From Acidobacteriota bacterium (lineage in GTDB: Bacteria; Acidobacteriota; Thermoanaerobaculia; Gp7-AA8): 63,586 bases of DNA. The stretch covers positions 1 through 63,586 of the forward strand of contig JAFATB010000014.1 of assembly GCA_019244185.1 (NCBI GenBank), written 5' to 3'. The translations under genes were made by a program, and so were the position numbers. How positions within the stretch are numbered: position 1 is the first letter of the stretch; the number at the start of each line of letters is the position of its first letter. Under the pieces are notes generated by a model that was given only the letters and a program-made list of their open reading frames with translations, searched no databases and was not told where the DNA came from. Shown in pieces: positions 60,601-63,586 of this stretch.

Positions 60601-63586
60601 GCGACACGACCAAAGAGCCGAGCGAGACGTTCACCGTGACGCTCAGCGCGCCGTCGAATGCGATGCTCGGCACCGCGTCCGCGACCGGCACGATCGTCGA
60701 CGACGACAGCGCGCCGGTGCTCGCGATCGGCAACGTCTCGCAGGCCGAAGGCAACAGCGGCACGACGACATTCTCGTTCCCGGTCACGCTCTCCGCGCCG
60801 AGCGGACAGACGGTCACCGTGAGCTACGCCACCGCGAACGGCAGCGCCGTCGCCGGCAGCGACTACGGTGCGACCAGCGGCACGCTCACGTTCGCGCCGG
60901 GCGTGACGTCGCAGACCGTGAACGTGCCGGTCACCGGCGATCTCACGAACGAGGCCGACGAGACGTTCACGGTGACGTTGTCGTCATCGACGAACGCGGC
61001 CATCGCAACGGCCACCGGCACCGGCACGATCGTGAACGACGACGCGCCGCCGCTGCTGTCGATCGACGACGCCTCGCAACCGGAAGGCAACAGCGGCTCG
61101 GCGAGCATGCCGTTCGCGGTGACGCTCTCGACGCCGAGCGAGCAGTCGATCACGGTCAACTACACGACGTCCAACGGCAGCGCGGTCGCCGGCAGCGACT
61201 ACACGGCCACGAGCGGCACGCTGACGTTCGCTCCCGGCGCGACGGTGCAATCGATCAATGTCCCGATCAGCGGCGACACGACGGCGGAGACGAACGAGAC
61301 GTTCACGGTGACGCTGAGCGCGCCGTCGAATGCGGCCATCGGCGACGGCAACGCGACCGGCACCATCGTGAACGACGACTCCGGTCCCGTCGTCTCGATC
61401 AGCGGCGTCTCGCAGGCGGAGGGGAGCGGCGGGACGTCCGCGTTCACGTTCAACGTGACGCTGTCGCAGGCCAGCGAAGAGACCGTGACCGTCAACTACT
61501 TGACCAGCAACGGCAGCGCGATCGCGGGCAGCGATTACACCGCCGCCAGCGGCACGCTCACGTTCGCACCCGGCGTGACGTCGCAGACGGTCACCGTGAC
61601 GGTCATCGGCGATACGACCAGCGAGCCGGACGAAATGTTCTCGGTCATGCTTTCCGCGCCGGTGAATGCGAGCGTCGGCACCGCGTCCGCGACCGGCACG
61701 ATCGTCGACGACGACACCGCGCCGGTGCTCGTCATCGGCAACGTGTCGCAGTCCGAAGGCACGGGCGGCTCGACCACGTTCACGTTCCCCGTCAGTCTCT
61801 CCGCGCCGAGCGGACAAACCGTCACCGTCCATTACGCGACCGCCGACGGATCCGCGGGCGCAGGCAGCGATTACGGCGCGACGAGCGGCACGCTCACGTT
61901 CGCGCCGGGCGTGACGACGCAGACGGTCGACGTGCCGGTCACCGGCGATGCCACGAACGAAGCGAACGAGACGTTCACGGTGAACCTCTCCGCCTCGACG
62001 AACGCCGCCATCGCCACCGCGACCGGCACCGGCACGATCGTCAACGACGATCCGGTGCCGTCCCTCTCGATCGCGGGGACGGCGCAGGCGGAAGGGAACA
62101 GCGGGCTCACGAACATGCCCTTCGTCGTGACGCTGTCCGCGGCGAGCGAACAGACCGTAACGGTCAACTACTTGACGAACAACGGCAGCGCAATCGCGGG
62201 CAGCGACTACACCGCCACGAGCGGCACGCTCACGTTCGCGCCCGGCGTCACGTCGCAGACGATCGACGTACCGATCGCCGGCGACACCACCTCGGAGACG
62301 GACGAGACCTTCACCGTCACGCTCGGCACGCCGTCGAACGCGGCCATCGCCGTCAGCAGCGCCACCGGCACGATCGTCAACGACGATGCCGGTCCGGTAC
62401 TCTCGATCGACAGCGTCTCGCAGGCCGAAGGCAACAGCGGCACGAGCAACTTCACATTCAACGTCACGCTCTCCGCGCCGAGCGAGCGCACCATCACCGT
62501 GCAGTACGCGACCGCGGACGGCAGCGCGACCGCGGGCAGCGATTATGTCGCGACGAGCGGCACGGTTGCGTTCGCGCCCGGCGTGACCTCGCAGAACGTC
62601 GTCATCGCGGTGAACGGCGACACGGCGAACGAGCCGGCGGAGACGTTCAGCGTCACGCTCTCGTCGCCGGTCAACGCCACGATCGGCACGGCCAGCGGCA
62701 GCGGCACGATCGTCGACGATGACGGCGCGCCGGTGCTCGCGATCGGCAACGTCTCGCAGGCCGAGGGCAACAGCGGCACGACCACGTTCTCGTTCCCGGT
62801 CACGCTCTCCGCGCCGAGCGGCCAGACCGTGACCGTGCAGTACGCGACCGCGAACGGCAGCGCCGTCGCCGGCAGTGACTACGGCGCGACGAGCGGCACG
62901 CTCACGTTCGCGCCCGGCGTGACCTCGCAGAACGTCGATGTGCCGGTCACCGGCGATCTCGCGAACGAAGGCGATGAGACGTTCACGGTGACGCTGTCGT
63001 CGTCGACGAACGCCGCCATCGCCACGACCACGGGAACCGGCACGATCGTCAACGACGACGGCGGTCCCACGGTCACGATCGCCGACGCATCGCAGGCGGA
63101 AGGCGACAGCGGCAGCTCGAATCTCTCGTTCGCGGTGACGCTCTCCGCGCCAAGCGAGCAGACCGTCACCGTCAGCTACGCCACCGCGAACGGCACCGCG
63201 ACCGCCGGCAGCGACTACACCACGACGAGCGGCCTGCTCACGTTCGCGCCCGGCGTGACCGCGCAGACGATCGACGTCCCCGTCATCGGCGACACGAACA
63301 TCGAGCCCGACGAAACGCTCTCGCTGCAACTCTCCGGCGCGACGAACGCGACGATCATCCGCGCGCAGGCGACCGGCACGATTCTCAACGACGACGGCGC
63401 GGTCACGCCCGCGATCTCCGTCAGCGACGTCTCCGTCCTCGAAGGCAGCGCCGGTACCACGCCCGCGACCTTCACCGTGACGCTCAGCGTTCCGACGACG
63501 CAGACGGTGACGGTGCACTACACGACGACGTCGGGCAGCGCGCAGGCGGGCGCCGACTTTGCGCCCACGCAGGGCACGCTCGTCTT
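57630..63586 (+). CDS. Giant secreted beta-helix / Calx-beta repeat protein (3'-truncated by window edge)
   Basis: At least 1985 residues. A signal-like N-terminus (LAAAIAAGAVTLTAAGAQA, about 35-53) precedes a parallel beta-helix with GN-type turn repeats (about 54-560, GNTATGRGGAFF and similar) and a choice-of-anchor Q-like segment (NGGPTFTQRPNIGSPVLDAG, about 520-560). Then come Calx-beta domains: twelve complete and a partial thirteenth, each ending in an acidic NDD or DDD turn where calcium would bind. The start is uncertain: CTG at 57630 has GGAG seven bases upstream, and GTG at 57702 would give a shorter signal peptide. The frame is open from 57630 to the edge. A secreted or surface adhesin-like protein. 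Confidence 0.75.
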   Translation, partial: MKPRDQRPSSQFDRRSAEIGARRSVLRDSKPSGSLAAAIAAGAVTLTAAGAQAATITVNSIADNTTAGDAQCTLREALANANANADTTGGDCVAGSGADTINLTALAGTITLGGTQLTISDSTTLTGPGASTLTIDAASNSRVFYIYNNATALTVSISGLTATRGRGATGGNIVAKGEIVTLNGVTLSGGVAATAGGGVANVGGSLTVRSSTISGNTVQGVVGGAAIYNVGGALTVDTSVITSNSASSLAARAGAIAILSTTQPASITNTQITNNTSVAKGAAFGVKTTAAGGTLTIDHSVITGNTATGRGGAFFLYRSGGAITLSHDQINNNTTQNRGGAIFLYNASANVTISDTTISGNTAPTAAGNGGGIFFYKGSAGTKLSIQRSTISGNSVNRAGGGIFFYKGSAQLEIEDSTIANNTAGTTGGGIFDRGPFGGTASIAIGESTITGNSAGTSGGNLSVTAVPMTIDNTIVANGTAPASPDMASGASNVTMNYSLLENTSGATFTGTGNITGVDPSLGPLQDNGGPTFTQRPNIGSPVLDAGDPSFTPPPSTDQRGLQRVYNGRIDIGSLEQGAMSSISFSTAGATISEGAGSVTVTVNRGSGEGTASVNYSTSNGTAQAGADYTATSGTLTWGSGDFTPKSFTIPILEEAIFEGNEFFNVTLSAPSNATLAAPAAETVTIADNDPQPALSINGVSQAEGNSGTTSFPFVVSLSNPSAQTVTVNYTTVNGTAIAGSDYTAQSGTLTFAPGTTVQTIPVSVLGDALNEASETFTVTLSSPTNATIATTTGTGTIGNDDPQPSLSIGSVAKAEGNSGSTSFVFPVTLSAPSGQTVTVAYATASGSATAGSDYTTTSGTLTFTPGTTAQNITVPVTGDTTNETNETFTVTLSAPTNATIGTATGTGTIDNDDAAPAVSVGDVTQAEGNSGSTSFVFPVTLSAASEQTVTVNYLTSDGSAVAGSDYTAASGTVTFAPGVTSQSISVAVVGDTTKEPSETFTVTLSAPSNAMLGTASATGTIVDDDSAPVLAIGNVSQAEGNSGTTTFSFPVTLSAPSGQTVTVSYATANGSAVAGSDYGATSGTLTFAPGVTSQTVNVPVTGDLTNEADETFTVTLSSSTNAAIATATGTGTIVNDDAPPLLSIDDASQPEGNSGSASMPFAVTLSTPSEQSITVNYTTSNGSAVAGSDYTATSGTLTFAPGATVQSINVPISGDTTAETNETFTVTLSAPSNAAIGDGNATGTIVNDDSGPVVSISGVSQAEGSGGTSAFTFNVTLSQASEETVTVNYLTSNGSAIAGSDYTAASGTLTFAPGVTSQTVTVTVIGDTTSEPDEMFSVMLSAPVNASVGTASATGTIVDDDTAPVLVIGNVSQSEGTGGSTTFTFPVSLSAPSGQTVTVHYATADGSAGAGSDYGATSGTLTFAPGVTTQTVDVPVTGDATNEANETFTVNLSASTNAAIATATGTGTIVNDDPVPSLSIAGTAQAEGNSGLTNMPFVVTLSAASEQTVTVNYLTNNGSAIAGSDYTATSGTLTFAPGVTSQTIDVPIAGDTTSETDETFTVTLGTPSNAAIAVSSATGTIVNDDAGPVLSIDSVSQAEGNSGTSNFTFNVTLSAPSERTITVQYATADGSATAGSDYVATSGTVAFAPGVTSQNVVIAVNGDTANEPAETFSVTLSSPVNATIGTASGSGTIVDDDGAPVLAIGNVSQAEGNSGTTTFSFPVTLSAPSGQTVTVQYATANGSAVAGSDYGATSGTLTFAPGVTSQNVDVPVTGDLANEGDETFTVTLSSSTNAAIATTTGTGTIVNDDGGPTVTIADASQAEGDSGSSNLSFAVTLSAPSEQTVTVSYATANGTATAGSDYTTTSGLLTFAPGVTAQTIDVPVIGDTNIEPDETLSLQLSGATNATIIRAQATGTILNDDGAVTPAISVSDVSVLEGSAGTTPATFTVTLSVPTTQTVTVHYTTTSGSAQAGADFAPTQGTLV
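59709..63586 (+). repeat. Tandem Calx-beta domain repeats with 336-bp unit and 1008-bp higher-order unit
   Basis: Equivalent codons fall at 59709, 60045, 60717, 61725 and 62733. The 336-bp unit (112 residues) is constant, and three-domain blocks recur every 1008 bp: 59709 to 60717 to 61725 to 62733. Domains 5, 8 and 11 (from 60717, 61725 and 62733) are closely alike, sharing IGNVSQ-EG, the YGATSGTLTFAPGVTS stretch and the SSSTNAAIAT segment or close variants. The series continues past the window edge. Confidence 0.92.

Noticed and set aside
60984..63518. Minus-strand ORF (844 codons) and a series of about 96-codon minus ORFs opposite the Calx-beta repeats
   Set aside because: They recur at the same 336-bp period as the plus-strand domains and have no signal or domain; they are shadows of the repeats.

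Overview
The window is high-GC, tightly packed bacterial DNA. It carries a complete division and cell-wall (dcw) cluster, the elongation cluster mreBCD-mrdA-rodA, and several secreted or outer-membrane proteins. MurE has the DNPR motif of meso-DAP ligases and there is a barrel-like outer-membrane protein, so the host is a diderm. The mix of S74/tail-fibre-like secreted proteins, Ig-like repeat proteins, a Calx-beta giant with a choice-of-anchor Q-like segment and overlapping ATGA junctions suggests an Acidobacteriota-type organism. That assignment is an inference from style, not from a marker gene.

Layout. 1-3.8 kb: the 5' part of carB (leftward), divergent from a small unknown gene and a DUF1232 (YkvA-like) membrane protein. 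3.9-20.2 kb: a rightward dcw cluster, mraZ-rsmH-ftsL-ftsI-murE-murF-mraY-murD-ftsW-murG-murC-ftsQ-ftsA-ftsZ. It is preceded by a four-copy 10-bp-phased GTGG array (MraZ operator) and closed by a strong terminator. murB and ddl are not in it. 20.2-27.8 kb: a surface-glycan and small-molecule modification block, with a membrane glycosyltransferase, a short DegT-like protein, a sulfotransferase, a WbqC-like protein, a GT2 polyprenyl-sugar transferase, WecE and two methyltransferases, in small divergent or convergent units. 27.8-35.1 kb: a secreted S74-like protein, guaA, an HU protein, an S4 RNA-binding protein, an AraC regulator, a 64-bp palindromic tandem array and a secreted alpha/beta hydrolase. 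35.1-42.2 kb: a leftward elongation cluster, reading FecR-domain protein-mreB-mreC-mreD-mrdA-rodA. 42.3-48.97 kb: a PpiD/SurA-like foldase, a YciA-like thioesterase, rarA, threonine/serine dehydratase and a secreted Ig-repeat protein. 49.0-63.6 kb: a large barrel-like outer-membrane protein, a diacylglycerol-kinase-family protein, a dynamin-like GTPase, a three-domain beta-hydroxylase/sulfotransferase/TIGR03032 fusion and, divergent from it, a beta-helix plus Calx-beta giant surface protein running off the window.

How they work together. The dcw cluster supplies the cytoplasmic peptidoglycan precursor steps (MurC-F, MraY, MurG) and the septal machine (FtsL, FtsI, FtsW, FtsQ, FtsA, FtsZ). The mre cluster supplies side-wall synthesis, so both modes of wall growth lie within about 40 kb. 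The glycan block and the foldase/outer-membrane genes serve the envelope.

The most unusual items are: (1) the hydroxylase-sulfotransferase-TIGR03032 fusion facing a Calx-beta giant whose domains form an exact 1008-bp higher-order repeat; (2) a 64-bp array of 12-N6-12 inverted repeats; (3) an approximately 190-bp near-perfect palindrome filling a convergent gap; (4) a 24-bp RNA helix enclosing a G-rich loop between rsmH and ftsL; (5) heptamer repeats in inverted orientation; (6) a multi-hairpin leader before guaA. No rRNA, tRNA, CRISPR array or insertion sequence was recognised.
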